NCBI RefSeq assembly: GCF_030503635.1
Contig: NZ_CP129965.1
Span: forward strand, 372,001 to 436,000
DNA: 64,000 nt
Source: Corynebacterium sp. P3-F1
GTDB taxonomy: Bacteria > Actinomycetota > Actinomycetes > Mycobacteriales > Mycobacteriaceae
Direction: 5' to 3'
Position 1 is the stretch's first letter; every line of letters starts with the position of its first letter. Shown piece by piece: positions 9,462 to 18,162 of the stretch. The notes beneath the pieces are model-generated. The model ran no database searches. It was not told the origin of the DNA and saw only the letters and a list, made by a program, of their open reading frames with translations. The translations under genes and the position numbers were made by a program.

Positions 9462-10217
9462 CTACTCGTCGGCCAGAGCCTCCGCGACCTCGTCCGACAC
9501 AGTCATGTTGGTGTAGACGTTCTGGACGTCGTCGGCATCCTCCAACGCGTCGATAAGCTTCTCCAGCTTCTTTGCGCTCTCCAGGTCCAGATCGACCTCG
9601 ACCGAAGCGCGGAAGTCCTGCTCGGTGTCCTCGACCTCGATGCCCGCCTCACGCAACGCGTCGCGCACGGGGTACAGATCGGTCGCCTCAGAAACGACCT
9701 CAAACTGATCGCCGAGATCATTGACTTCCTCAGCACCCGCCTCGAGCACCGCCAGGAGCAGGTCGTCCTCGGTCAGGTCACCCTTGGCCACAGTGTTCAC
9801 GCCCTTGCGGCTGAACATGTAGGCCACGGAACCGGATTCGCCCAGGTTGCCACCGTTCTTGGTCATCGCGGTGCGGACATCGGTGGCCGCGCGATTGCGG
9901 TTATCGGTCAGGCACTGGATGAGCATGGCCACACCATTCGGGCCGTATCCCTCGTATGTGACATCCTCCCAGTTGGAGCCGCCAGCTTCCTCGCCGGAGC
10001 CGCGCTTGCGCGCACGCTCAATGTTGTCTTTCGGGACAGAGGCCTTCATGGCCTTCTTCATCATGTCGTCGAGCGTGGGGTTACCCGCCGGGTCACCGCC
10101 ACCAGTGCGCGCCGCGACCTCGATGTCCTTGATCATTTTCGCCCACAGCTTAGAGCGTTTCGCGTCGTTAGCGGCTTTCTTGTGCTTGGTAGTAGCCCAT
10201 TTTGAGTGGCCTGCCAT
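9462..10217 (-). CDS. yebC: YebC/PmpR family regulatory protein
   Basis: This 251-residue member of the YebC/TACO1 family begins with the diagnostic [15 protein letters not shown]. Family members have been described as DNA-binding regulators and, in some bacteria, as factors that help ribosomes through difficult sequences. The start at 10217 is set by this N-terminus and by GGGGAG upstream; an open frame extending 5' is not coding. The family blocks [10 protein letters not shown] and [11 protein letters not shown] are present. It is the last gene of its unit, with a strong terminator after it. A GTCGATAAGC copy lies at 9549-9558, read here as the codons for Leu-Ile-Asp. Confidence 0.94.
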   Translation of the reverse strand: MAGHSKWATTKHKKAANDAKRSKLWAKMIKDIEVAARTGGGDPAGNPTLDDMMKKAMKASVPKDNIERARKRGSGEEAGGSNWEDVTYEGYGPNGVAMLIQCLTDNRNRAATDVRTAMTKNGGNLGESGSVAYMFSRKGVNTVAKGDLTEDDLLLAVLEAGAEEVNDLGDQFEVVSEATDLYPVRDALREAGIEVEDTEQDFRASVEVDLDLESAKKLEKLIDALEDADDVQNVYTNMTVSDEVAEALADE

Positions 10218-10294
10218 GTGCCATCTCCCCTTTCTCCGGCTGAAGTGTCGGCTGTCGAGTATACGCGTGCCCCTATAGCCGCCTGGGCTGGCGT

Positions 10295-11167
10295 TTAGGA
10301 AAAGGCGACGCCGCCTTCTTTCAGCGTGCGCGTAAGACCTTCTTGGACGGTCATGGCCACAAGATTGCCCTGGCGGTCGAAGATACGGCCTTGTGTGAGA
10401 GCGCGCGCGCCGTGGGCAGAGGGGGACACTTGGTCGTACAGCATCCACTCGTCGGCGCGGAAGGGGCGCATGAACCACATCGCGTGGTCGAGGGACGCCA
10501 TTTGAACCTTGTGGCCGCGGTGCGGAACAAGCGCGGAGTGCAGCAGAGTTAGGTCGGACATGTACGCCAACGTGCAGATGTGGAAAGTCTGGTCGTCCGG
10601 GAGCTGGCGCTTGGATTTGAACCACACAACCTGCTGGCTCGGCGTGTACGGGTTGTGTTCGAATTCATCGTCCGGAACCACCCGGACATCCCAGTCCTTC
10701 GACCACATAGAGAAGAACTTCAACGGCCCGTCCGTCTCTTCGAGCGGTACGACGTTCTCAGGATCCGGCACGGCGCGCATCTTGTCTGAGTGCTCGATCC
10801 CTTCATCGTCGGTGATGTGGAAGCTCGCCTCGAGCGAGAAGATCGTCTTCCCGCCCTGGACAGCGTCGACGATGCGGGTGGAGAAGCTATGGCCGTCGCG
10901 CACGCGGTTGACCACGAAGACGATATCCCGGTCTGATTGCCCCGGGCGGATGAAATAACTGTGCAGGGAGTGCACGAGTTTTTCCTCACCAACCGTTTTC
11001 GTGGCGGCGGACAGCGCTTGTGCCGCCACCTGACCGCCGTAGGTGCGCTGCAAACCGGAGTAAACGCTTGCGCCGCGGAAGACATTGTCGTCCAGCTGCT
11101 CCAAGTTCAGAATGTCGTCGATGCTGGGAATATCGAATTGCATGGGACAAAGCTTAAACGTTTCCAC
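10295..11167 (-). CDS. tesB: Acyl-CoA thioesterase II (TesB family)
   Basis: A double hot-dog enzyme of 290 residues that hydrolyses acyl-CoA to free acid and CoA. The N-terminal hot-dog has [23 protein letters not shown], and the C-terminal one contains [40 protein letters not shown]; Asp, Thr/Ser and Gln catalytic positions of the family fall in these blocks. The GTG start at 11167 has GGGGAG 8 bases upstream, whereas the internal ATG at 11143 has none. It lies between yebC and the pimA cluster, as tesB2 does in mycobacteria. Confidence 0.9.
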   Translation of the reverse strand: METFKLCPMQFDIPSIDDILNLEQLDDNVFRGASVYSGLQRTYGGQVAAQALSAATKTVGEEKLVHSLHSYFIRPGQSDRDIVFVVNRVRDGHSFSTRIVDAVQGGKTIFSLEASFHITDDEGIEHSDKMRAVPDPENVVPLEETDGPLKFFSMWSKDWDVRVVPDDEFEHNPYTPSQQVVWFKSKRQLPDDQTFHICTLAYMSDLTLLHSALVPHRGHKVQMASLDHAMWFMRPFRADEWMLYDQVSPSAHGARALTQGRIFDRQGNLVAMTVQEGLTRTLKEGGVAFS

Positions 11168-11211
11168 TATTACGGCTCCCCGGAATCCAGAACGGATTTC
11201 GCTGGGCCAGA

Positions 11212-11586
11212 TTATCTGCTCAATTCCCGCGCGCTGCCGTAGAACTCCGGCATTGGTGCCGTGCCAGCCAGCCTCAGTGCGCGCACGCCCGGCTTCAGCC
11301 GCACCACTCGGGTGGCCACGACAGCGTCATTGTACAAACGAAGAGACAGGTCCACTTTTTCCTCTGCCTCTGCCAGCGCTTGACGGGCCGCGTGGTCGTC
11401 CCGGGTGCGCGCGACAATGTCCGCTATAGCGTCCCTGTGCTCCACTGCCGCTTCGTAGGACGCACCTGCTCGATCCAGACGAATGTGCAGCCGGTCCAGC
11501 CGACGGGCGGTAAGAACGGCCCACACCGCTACGACGGCGACAACTGCGGCGGCGAGAACACCGATAAGCGCCAGGGTGGGACTCAT
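11212..11586 (-). CDS. Small membrane-anchored coiled-coil protein, LemA-like
   Basis: A 124-residue protein of unknown function. One N-terminal membrane helix (about residues 5-27) is followed by a long amphipathic helical region with heptad-like spacing (LDRLHIRLDRAG..YEAAVEHRDAIADI..) and the block LRLYNDAVVATRVVRLKPGVRAL. The helix-plus-NDAV pattern resembles LemA-type proteins, but similarity is loose. It overlaps the pimA stop by 4 bases and is therefore the last gene of the phosphatidylinositol mannoside operon. A mycobacterial counterpart lies just downstream of pimA (Rv2609c position). A role in envelope biogenesis is inferred only from context. Confidence 0.75.
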   Translation of the reverse strand: MSPTLALIGVLAAAVVAVVAVWAVLTARRLDRLHIRLDRAGASYEAAVEHRDAIADIVARTRDDHAARQALAEAEEKVDLSLRLYNDAVVATRVVRLKPGVRALRLAGTAPMPEFYGSARELSR

Positions 11587-12746
11587 TGCACGCTCCCCTG
11601 TCCGCCAGCGACCGCCTCGTACACCGCCTCCACCCGGTCGGCGACGACGTCCCAGTCATAGAGCCGAGCTCTCTCAGACCCCGCCGCGGCGAGAGCTTCG
11701 CGCAGTGCCCTGTTGCGGATGAGTTTCTGCAGTGTCACGGCGAGGGCGTTCGCGTCGCCCACCGGGAATAGCGCCCCGGCGGGTGCGGCCGTCTCCGCAC
11801 CGCACACGTCGGCGAAAGCTTCGAGGTCACTGGCCACCACAGCACATCCAGCTGCCATTGCCTCGACGAGGACAATGCCGAATGATTCCCCGCCGGTATT
11901 CGGGGCGACATAGATGTCGGCCTGTGCAAGCAGCCGGGCTTTCTCGTTCTCGCTGACGCGTCCGACAAACTCCACGTCCTCGTACTCCCCGACGCGGACC
12001 GGGGAACCTCCGCCGATGACTGTCACGCGAGGAGTCTCGTCCATCATGGACAGAGCCTCCAGCAGGACCGGAAGGCCTTTGCGGGGTTCGTCGTACCGCC
12101 CCAGGAAGACGATGTGCACCCTGTCATCATCGGTGCTCTCGCCCCGCGCACCCCTATTCATAACGTCCCGCGCACCCCTATTCATAGCTGCCCGCGCGGA
12201 CGCGAAGCGTTTCGTGTCCACCCCGTTGGGAATCAGAAGCGGGTCGCCGCCAAGTTGCTCAACTTGCCAGCGGCGCGACATCTCGCTAACGGCAATGCCC
12301 GCCTGGATCTTCTCCAGTGCAGGCCGGAGCACAGGTCGGGCCATCCGCAAGGCGCGCGACGCTGACGCAGATGCATGATACGTAGCCACGACCGGCTCCT
12401 CGGCCAAAATCAACGCCACAAGTGAATAGCTGGGGGCATTCGGTTCATGGATGTGCACGACGTCGAATTCACTTTCGCGCAGAAAGCGACGCACGGTAGC
12501 GAAGGTCCGTGGCCCGAAGGAGATCCTGGCCACTGAACCGTTGTATGTCACGGGAACGGCCCTGCCGCCCACGGTCACATAGTCCGGCAGCTCGCCACGG
12601 CCCTGGCCCGAACCGGAGCGGGTACCTGGCCCCACAATCCTGACATCGTGGCCCCGGTCCACCATTATCCGCGCAAGGTCAAGAATATGAGCTTGAACCC
12701 CGCCTGGATGATCGAAGGAATACGGGCACACCATGCCAATACGCAC
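11583..12746 (-). CDS. pimA: Phosphatidyl-myo-inositol alpha-mannosyltransferase PimA
   Basis: This GT4 glycosyltransferase of 387 residues transfers the first mannose from GDP-mannose to phosphatidylinositol on the cytoplasmic face of the membrane. The N-terminal Rossmann domain starts MRIGMVCPYSFDHPGGVQAH. The donor-binding domain has the E-x7-E motif in ESFGIVLVE. A 24-bp direct repeat at 12143-12190 adds a duplicated MNRGAR segment around residues 186-201, in the linker before the second domain. The gene starts 6 bases after the patA stop and overlaps the next gene by 4 bases, giving a compact operon with pgsA and patA that supplies the membrane anchor of lipomannan and lipoarabinomannan. 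Confidence 0.95.
   Translation of the reverse strand: MRIGMVCPYSFDHPGGVQAHILDLARIMVDRGHDVRIVGPGTRSGSGQGRGELPDYVTVGGRAVPVTYNGSVARISFGPRTFATVRRFLRESEFDVVHIHEPNAPSYSLVALILAEEPVVATYHASASASRALRMARPVLRPALEKIQAGIAVSEMSRRWQVEQLGGDPLLIPNGVDTKRFASARAAMNRGARDVMNRGARGESTDDDRVHIVFLGRYDEPRKGLPVLLEALSMMDETPRVTVIGGGSPVRVGEYEDVEFVGRVSENEKARLLAQADIYVAPNTGGESFGIVLVEAMAAGCAVVASDLEAFADVCGAETAAPAGALFPVGDANALAVTLQKLIRNRALREALAAAGSERARLYDWDVVADRVEAVYEAVAGGQGSVQ
12143..12190. repeat. 24-bp in-frame tandem duplication inside pimA
   Basis: Two adjacent 24-bp units (12143-12166 and 12167-12190) share the first 20 bases, which include CGCGCACCCCTATTCATA, and differ only in the last four. A shortened third start (CCCGCGCGGA) follows. 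Each unit encodes the MNRGAR motif plus two residues, so the frame is kept. It lies in a surface linker of PimA. Confidence 0.85.
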
Positions 12747-12752
12747 GAGCCA

Positions 12753-13673
12753 TCACCGCTTTCGCCCCGCGCGGTCGGCGGGCCACATTGGCTGCAGGGC
12801 ATGCCAGTCCGCCGGATGGGCGGCGATATTCGCAGCGAAACCGTCGGCGATGCGCTGAGTGGTCTCGGCCACATCCGTCACCTGAAGGGCCGGCGACACC
12901 GAGTGCCCCCAATCAGGATCCGCGGCGGTGCCGGTGAACCAGGAATGAGCCACGTGCAGGCCTGCACCGGTATCGATGGCCAATTTCGCTGGCCCCGCCG
13001 GCAGCGTCGTTTCCTCACCGAAAAACGACACCGGGACGCCCCGCGGCGTCATATCGCGCTCCCCCATCAGGCACACAATGCCGCCATCGGCGAGCACTTC
13101 CCGCAAGCGTTCGTACGGGGGAACATCAGAGCCCGTCGCGGCGAGAACTTCGAAGCCGAGACTCTCGCGGTAGGCCACGAACGCGTCGAAAAGCGCCTCC
13201 GGGCGCAACCGTTCCGCGACGGTGGCGAAACCGCTGTAGCGGGAGACGAGCCACATTCCGGCCATGTCCCAGTTGCCCGAATGCGGGAGGGTGAGAATCA
13301 GCCCCCGGCCGCGCGAGAGAGTCTCGTCGAGGCGTTCGCGTCCGTGGACACCGGCATCAAGCCGCGCGAGCAGTTCCGGATCGCCCGCGATCGCGGGAAG
13401 GCGGAATGCTTCGTTCCAGTACCGCGCGTACGAGCGCATCGAATCGCGGACGAGCGCTCGCGTGACGTTCTCCGCCCCGACGACGCGCGTGAGGTTCCGG
13501 CGCAGCATTTCTGCCCCGCGCCCCTGATCCGAAGCGAGATCCGCACCCGCGTTGAACAACGCAGCCGCCGTCCGGGGCGGTAGGTGACGCACGACTTTCC
13601 AACCAGCGATGTACCCGGCCGCGGCGAGACGCTGGGCGACAATGCCCTCGTCGGAACCCTCGTCCGACGCCAT
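12753..13673 (-). CDS. patA: Phosphatidylinositol mannoside acyltransferase PatA
   Basis: PatA is a membrane-associated acyltransferase of the LpxL/HtrB type (306 residues) that acylates the mannose of PIM. The catalytic H-x4-D motif is HSGNWD in LTLPHSGNWDMAG. Further family blocks are LLRRNLTRVVG and VCLMGERDMTPRGVPVSFFGEE. I start it at the ATG at 13673, which overlaps the pgsA stop as TAATG; a longer upstream reading would lie inside pgsA. It sits between pgsA and pimA, matching the mycobacterial PIM operon, so synthesis of the lipid, its mannosylation and acylation are co-expressed. Confidence 0.93.
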   Translation of the reverse strand: MASDEGSDEGIVAQRLAAAGYIAGWKVVRHLPPRTAAALFNAGADLASDQGRGAEMLRRNLTRVVGAENVTRALVRDSMRSYARYWNEAFRLPAIAGDPELLARLDAGVHGRERLDETLSRGRGLILTLPHSGNWDMAGMWLVSRYSGFATVAERLRPEALFDAFVAYRESLGFEVLAATGSDVPPYERLREVLADGGIVCLMGERDMTPRGVPVSFFGEETTLPAGPAKLAIDTGAGLHVAHSWFTGTAADPDWGHSVSPALQVTDVAETTQRIADGFAANIAAHPADWHALQPMWPADRAGRKR

Positions 13674-14329
13674 TACCGCGCGGCCCCCGGGTCCGGGACC
13701 CCGGCAGGCGGGGCGATGCGCTGGCCCGCCTTCGGATCGCGCGATGCTTTGAGCAGACGCTGCACGACGGTGAAGACGGAGCCTAGGGCGAGGATCCACA
13801 TGGCGGTCTCCAGAGCGAGGTGAACGCCGAGACCTTCAAGGAACAGCCCGCCAACAGCGAGAATGAGCCGCTCGGGCCGTTCGATCAGCCCGCCGTTGAC
13901 CTTCAAACCGCCCGCTTCGGCGCGCGCCTTGATGTAGCTTATCGTTTGGGACAGCGCCAGCACCACCAGCGTCACAGCGACAGCTGCCCGGTCAGCATGC
14001 TCGACATAGACGAGCCAGTACACGATAGCGCCGAACAAGGCGCCGTCGGAAAGCCTGTCGCACGATGCGTCGAGTGTCGCACCGAACGCTGTTCCGCCGC
14101 CTTTGAGCCGCGCCATCGTGCCGTCGATCATGTCGAATGCGGCGAAGAACGCGGTGAGCACAGCCGCCCACACCAGGTGGCCGGTAGGAATGAGCGCAAC
14201 GGCAGCAGCGATGGTGGCAAGCGTGCCCAAGACCGTCACGGCATTCGGGGTGAGACCAAGGCGCAAAAAGAGCTTTGCGACGGGCTCTGCCACCGTCGCC
14301 GCCGGTTTTCTCCCGTGAAGACTGAGCAT
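13673..14329 (-). CDS. pgsA: Phosphatidylinositol phosphate synthase (CDP-alcohol phosphatidyltransferase)
   Basis: An integral-membrane enzyme of 218 residues that joins CDP-diacylglycerol and inositol phosphate to make the precursor of phosphatidylinositol. The family signature D-x2-DG-x2-AR-x8-G-x3-D-x3-D is complete, from DMIDGTMAR to ATLDASCDR, about residues 68-90. Six membrane helices are expected and hydrophobic segments occupy the rest. It starts exactly at the end of the HIT gene (shared base 14329) and overlaps patA, so it is the third gene in the thrS operon. Confidence 0.94.
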   Translation of the reverse strand: MLSLHGRKPAATVAEPVAKLFLRLGLTPNAVTVLGTLATIAAAVALIPTGHLVWAAVLTAFFAAFDMIDGTMARLKGGGTAFGATLDASCDRLSDGALFGAIVYWLVYVEHADRAAVAVTLVVLALSQTISYIKARAEAGGLKVNGGLIERPERLILAVGGLFLEGLGVHLALETAMWILALGSVFTVVQRLLKASRDPKAGQRIAPPAGVPDPGAAR

Positions 14330-14970
14330 CAGACTCCGTCCTCCCCCTCACCGGGTTCATCTTCGCGGACTGTCTCCTGCCAGCCCTCGGCGAGCAGCTC
14401 TCGAGTCTCCCGCAGCAGCTGTGGCAGCACCTTGGTTCCGCCGATGACCGTCATGAAGTTCGAGTCACCCGCCCAGCGCGGAACCACATGCAGGTGCAGG
14501 TGATCACCGACAGATCCACCGGACGCTTTACCCAAATTGAGCCCCACATTGATCGCTTCAGGGTGGGACACCCTCTTGAGGGTGCGCACGGCGAGTTTGG
14601 CGAATTCCATGAGCTCGTGCGTTTCCTCAGTGGTGAGGTCCTCCAACTCCGCCACCTTGCGGTACGGCACCACCATTAGGTGCCCCGCGTTGTAAGGGTA
14701 AAGGTTGAGCAGCGCGTAGACCGTCTTTCCGCGCGCGACGATCAGCGCATCTTCGTCAGATTGCTCCGGCGCTGCCAGAAACGGATCCGCGTTCTGGTCC
14801 TTCTCACCCGGAATCGAGGAAATGTAAGCAGACCGGAACGGCGCCCACAGCCGGACCAGGCGATCAGGAACGCCGACACCGGTGTCGACGTACTCGTCGG
14901 GTGCCGCCGCCTCCCCCGCACTGGGTGAGGTGTCGGTGCTGTCCAGATTGCTATCCGCGGCGGGCCTCAA
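14329..14970 (-). CDS. HIT-family nucleotide hydrolase/phosphorylase
   Basis: A 213-residue histidine-triad protein with the active-site sequence [10 protein letters not shown] (about residues 156-165) and the upstream [19 protein letters not shown] loop. HIT enzymes act on nucleotide phosphates such as Ap4A; the mycobacterial protein at the same position has been described as an Ap4A phosphorylase, so that activity is the best guess. The N-terminal 30 residues are acidic and poorly conserved. Its start lies 20 bases inside the 3' end of thrS. The pairing with thrS is suggestive, because tRNA synthetases make Ap4A as a by-product. Confidence 0.88.
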   Translation of the reverse strand: MRPAADSNLDSTDTSPSAGEAAAPDEYVDTGVGVPDRLVRLWAPFRSAYISSIPGEKDQNADPFLAAPEQSDEDALIVARGKTVYALLNLYPYNAGHLMVVPYRKVAELEDLTTEETHELMEFAKLAVRTLKRVSHPEAINVGLNLGKASGGSVGDHLHLHVVPRWAGDSNFMTVIGGTKVLPQLLRETRELLAEGWQETVREDEPGEGEDGV

Positions 14971-17017
14971 AAGACACCTCGTTCGGTTGCTCGTTAAGCT
15001 GGTCGCTCACCCACGCGGTGATGAGCTCGATTGCCTCGTCAACCGGCACACCGTTGACCTGACTGCCGTCGAGGAAGCGGAAGCTTACGGCGTTCGCTTC
15101 GGCGTCGCGGGCACCGGCCAGCAGCATGAACGGCACCTTGGACTGCGTGTGGGTGCGGATCTTCTTCTGCATGCGGTCGTCCGAGTGGTCGACCTCCGCG
15201 CGGATGCCGCGAGCGCGCAGCGCATCCACGATCCCGTCTAGGTGCGTCGCGAAGTCGTCCGCGACCGGAATACCGACGACCTGGTGCGGCGCCAGCCATG
15301 CCGGGAAAGCTCCGGCGTAGTGCTCGAGCAGCACGCCGAAGAAGCGCTCGATGGAACCGAACAAAGCGCGGTGAATCATCACCGGACGCTTCTTCGTGCC
15401 GTCGGAGGCCGTGTACTCGAGGTTGAAGCGTTCCGGCAAGTTGAAGTCCAGCTGCACGGTGGACATCTGCCAGGTGCGGCCGATGGCATCGCGCGCTTGC
15501 ACGGAGATCTTCGGACCGTAGAAGGCCGCACCAGCCGGATCCGGCACGAGCTCGAGACCGGACTTCTCTGCGACTGCCTGGAGGATGCTCGTGGAGCGCT
15601 CCCAGATCTCATCGTCGCCGATATACTTCTCCGGGTCCTTGGTGGACAGCTCGAGGTAGAAGTCGTCGAGGCCGTAATCCTTGAGCAGGGAGATGATGAA
15701 CTCGAGGACATCGGTGAGCTCCTGCTCCAGCTGGTCCTCAGTGCAGTAAATGTGCGCGTCGTCCTGGGTGAAGCCGCGGGCTCGGGTCAAGCCGTGGACA
15801 ACGCCGGATTTCTCATACCGGTACACAGTGCCGAACTCGAAGAGGCGCAGCGGAAGCTCGCGGTAGGAGCGCCCGCGGGAATCGAAGATGAGGTTGTGCA
15901 TCGGGCAGTTCATCGGCTTGACGTAGTAGTCCTGCGCCTGCTTGGTCACTTCACCCGCGTCGTTCGTCTCCCCGTCGAGCTGCATCGGCGGGAACATGCC
16001 GTCGGCGTACCAGTCGAGGTGGCCCGACTGCTGGAACAGGTCGCCCTTGGTCACGTGCGGGGTGTTCACAAAGGAGTACCCGGCCTGGATGTGGCGCTTG
16101 CGGGAGTGGTTCTCCATCTCCATGCGCACAATGCCGCCGTCCGGGTGGAAAACGGGCAGACCCGAGCCGACCGTATCCGGGAAGGAGAACAGGTCCATTT
16201 CGGAGCCGAGGCGGCGGTGGTCGCGCTTCTCAGCCTCCTCGATCATGTGCTGGTATTCCTCCAGCTTCTCCTTGGACTCCCAGGCGGTGCCGTAGATGCG
16301 TTGCAGACCGGCGTTGGCCTGGTCGCCGCGCCAGTACGCCGCGGAGGAGCGGGTGAGAGCAAAGGCCGGGATGTACTTGGTGGTGGGCACGTGCGGGCCG
16401 CGGCAGAGGTCGTGCCACACCACTTCGTCGGTGCGCGGATTGACGTTGTCGTAGTGGGTCAAATCGCCGGTGCCGACCTCGGTAGCCTCGTCGGAATTCG
16501 GGTCGACGGAACTTTTGTCCTGGATGAGCTCGAGCTTGTACGGCTCGTTCTTCAGGTCCTCGGCCGCTTCCTCTGCGGATGCGTAAACGCCGCGGACGAA
16601 TTTCTGGCCCTGTTTGATGATCTTCTTCATCCGCTTTTCCAGCGTCTTAAGATCCTCAGGGGTGAACGGCTCTTCGACGTCGAAGTCGTAGTAGAAGCCG
16701 TCGTTGATCGCGGGGCCGATGCCCAGCTTGGTGTCGGGGAATTCCTCCTGCACCGCCTGCGCGAGAACGTGGGCGCAGGAGTGGCGGATGACGCTGCGGC
16801 CAAGCTCGGTATTGGCCGCGACCGGCATGAACGTTTCGGTCTCCTTCGGCACGTGGGAAAGGTCCTTGAGGTTTCCTTCGGCATCCTGCACGCAGACAAT
16901 GGCGTCGTCGCCCTTATTGGGCAGTTCGAGCTCACGCATCGCCGCGCCGACGGCTGTGCCGGCGGGAACCTCGAAGGGCTCGTGGTTCAGTGCAGTTGGG
17001 GCAATCCCGCTGGACAT
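14951..17017 (-). CDS. thrS: Threonyl-tRNA synthetase
   Basis: This class II synthetase of 688 residues charges tRNA-Thr. Order of domains: TGS at about 1-70; editing domain with the H-x3-H motif in HSCAHV; then the class II catalytic core with [12 protein letters not shown], the [15 protein letters not shown] motif 2 region, [11 protein letters not shown], and motif 3 in [15 protein letters not shown]-terminal anticodon-binding domain includes [11 protein letters not shown]. The start codon ATG at 17017 follows AGGAGCG. It is the first gene of the operon leading to pimA. A hairpin in its leader is noted separately. Confidence 0.97.
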   Translation of the reverse strand: MSSGIAPTALNHEPFEVPAGTAVGAAMRELELPNKGDDAIVCVQDAEGNLKDLSHVPKETETFMPVAANTELGRSVIRHSCAHVLAQAVQEEFPDTKLGIGPAINDGFYYDFDVEEPFTPEDLKTLEKRMKKIIKQGQKFVRGVYASAEEAAEDLKNEPYKLELIQDKSSVDPNSDEATEVGTGDLTHYDNVNPRTDEVVWHDLCRGPHVPTTKYIPAFALTRSSAAYWRGDQANAGLQRIYGTAWESKEKLEEYQHMIEEAEKRDHRRLGSEMDLFSFPDTVGSGLPVFHPDGGIVRMEMENHSRKRHIQAGYSFVNTPHVTKGDLFQQSGHLDWYADGMFPPMQLDGETNDAGEVTKQAQDYYVKPMNCPMHNLIFDSRGRSYRELPLRLFEFGTVYRYEKSGVVHGLTRARGFTQDDAHIYCTEDQLEQELTDVLEFIISLLKDYGLDDFYLELSTKDPEKYIGDDEIWERSTSILQAVAEKSGLELVPDPAGAAFYGPKISVQARDAIGRTWQMSTVQLDFNLPERFNLEYTASDGTKKRPVMIHRALFGSIERFFGVLLEHYAGAFPAWLAPHQVVGIPVADDFATHLDGIVDALRARGIRAEVDHSDDRMQKKIRTHTQSKVPFMLLAGARDAEANAVSFRFLDGSQVNGVPVDEAIELITAWVSDQLNEQPNEVSFEARRG

Positions 17018-17091
17018 ATGCTCTTCAGCGCTCCTTTTGCGCTCGTGCGAGACGGCATACCTGGCCGCGCCCGCGGTGTGTTCATGTCAGA

Positions 17092-17121
17092 CCCACGCGC
17101 GCCTCAAAGACAGCGCGTGGG
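17092..17121 (-). other. Stem-loop between the CopC-like gene and thrS
   Basis: CCCACGCGC (17092-17100) pairs perfectly with GCGCGTGGG (17113-17121) around a 12-base loop. It is downstream of the CopC-like gene and about 75 bases upstream of thrS on the same strand. No U-run follows, so it is either a weak terminator or a leader structure. No T-box features (conserved T-box sequence or specifier hairpin) could be seen. Confidence 0.35.
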
Positions 17122-17173
17122 CACTGGGGGCGATCTTACCCCTGCGGGGCATGCCCGTTATTCTGGGCACTAT

Positions 17174-17833
17174 TTAGTCGCGGTCGGTGCGATCCGCGTC
17201 ATCCAGCCCATCCATGTCGCGCACGCGCTGGTTCGCGTCGTCGTTGCGCTGGCGCCGGCTCAGCGCCGCAATGACCACGCCGCCGAATAACAACGCGCCT
17301 AGCAGCAGCCACAACCAGGCGTAGCCAGCGCCCGTTTCGTTCTCAGCTTCATCGCTTGTCGACGTCGTGTCGCTCCCTTTTTCCCCCTGCTCGCCTTGCG
17401 CAGACTCGGTGCCCGGCGCGGCGGTATCTCCCGTCGTCTGCTCCGGCGAAAAGGTGAAGCTCGTTGTTCCTTTCGTCGCGTGTCCGTCGGACGAAGTGAT
17501 CTGGTATCCGATCCGGTACTGCCCCGGCTGGGCATCGATGTCGGCGGGCACCGCGATGCTGATCTCCCGATCGTGGACCTTGGGCTCCCCGCTGAACAGG
17601 ACCTCCTCGTCGGCGACGCGCGACAACGCCACAGTGTTGAAGTCTTCCTTGGGCTGCGCCGAGAATTCCAGCACGAGTTCCGCCGGGAATTCGGCGACCA
17701 CCTCTTCAATGCCGGGGCGTGCGGAGATGACTGAATCGTGCGCGGATGCCAGCGGCGCGGCACCGAGGGTGAGTGCCGCTGCGGCTGTGGCTGCGAGCAG
17801 TGCGCGGGTCCCGGTGTTCTTGGTGCGTGCCAT
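17174..17833 (-). CDS. Secreted CopC-domain protein with C-terminal membrane anchor
   Basis: A 219-residue exported protein. The N-terminal signal peptide (residues 1-30) ends SAHDSV, so cleavage after Ala would leave the histidine as first residue, the copper ligand position in CopC-type proteins. The CopC domain (about 30-130) has the family end GYQITSSDGHATKGTTSFTF. An acidic Thr/Ser/Glu linker, one membrane helix (about 170-192) and a charged cytoplasmic tail follow. The start at 17833 has AGGAG upstream. Copper binding is inferred from the family. It sits upstream of thrS, where C. glutamicum also has a CopC-like secreted protein. Confidence 0.85.
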   Translation of the reverse strand: MARTKNTGTRALLAATAAAALTLGAAPLASAHDSVISARPGIEEVVAEFPAELVLEFSAQPKEDFNTVALSRVADEEVLFSGEPKVHDREISIAVPADIDAQPGQYRIGYQITSSDGHATKGTTSFTFSPEQTTGDTAAPGTESAQGEQGEKGSDTTSTSDEAENETGAGYAWLWLLLGALLFGGVVIAALSRRQRNDDANQRVRDMDGLDDADRTDRD

Positions 17834-18162
17834 GTGCGTGCTCCTTTTTCGACTCTGGTTTCTTCTACTAGTACCCAAGCTAGCCGTGAAAGTTCCCGCC
17901 AACTTTCTGACCATCGTCGCTGAGTACCACGCCGAGGAACGCGTCCGCTCCGCAACCGCATAGGGTTTCAACGGCCGGGGCATGTCGTCAACGGCGCTGC
18001 TGCTCGGCTCATGGCCCTAAGATCCAGCTACATGGATCCAGCTAAACACACCTTTGTATGCAATTAGCTGGACCCAAGTAGCTGGATTTGACCCTTGCGC
18101 GGGTCCACATGCAATTCATTCGGCAATGAGTCCTGCCGCCGTCCGGGGCAGTTGCCAGCTCC
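17834..18162. other. Intergenic region between the CopC-like gene and the MFS exporter
   Basis: About 330 bases separate the divergent CopC-like (minus) and MFS (plus) genes. The main content is the inverted-repeat array at 18020-18089. Otherwise I see no gene; open frames here are short and lack starts or family features. The 70 bases after the array must hold the leader of the MFS gene. Confidence 0.7.
18020..18089. promoter_or_regulatory. Four-site operator-like inverted repeat upstream of the MFS gene
   Basis: The 8-mer TCCAGCTA occurs twice with 14-base spacing (start of GATCCAGCTA at 18021 and 18035), and its complement TAGCTGGA occurs twice with the same spacing (18065 and 18079). The two 26-base arms match each other in 23 of 26 positions when one is inverted, around an 18-base centre. 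This layout suggests cooperative binding by a dimeric repressor such as a TetR or MarR protein. No regulator gene is adjacent. Confidence 0.7.

Noticed and set aside
17018..17173. T-box or other riboswitch in the thrS leader
   Set aside because: Only one simple hairpin is present; no conserved T-box sequence or specifier loop is visible in 156 bases.
15242..17290. 682-codon open frame on the plus strand opposite thrS
   Set aside because: It lies antisense to the well-conserved thrS and has a composition (many Val, Leu, Gly, Arg and His) typical of mirror frames in GC-rich DNA; no family features.
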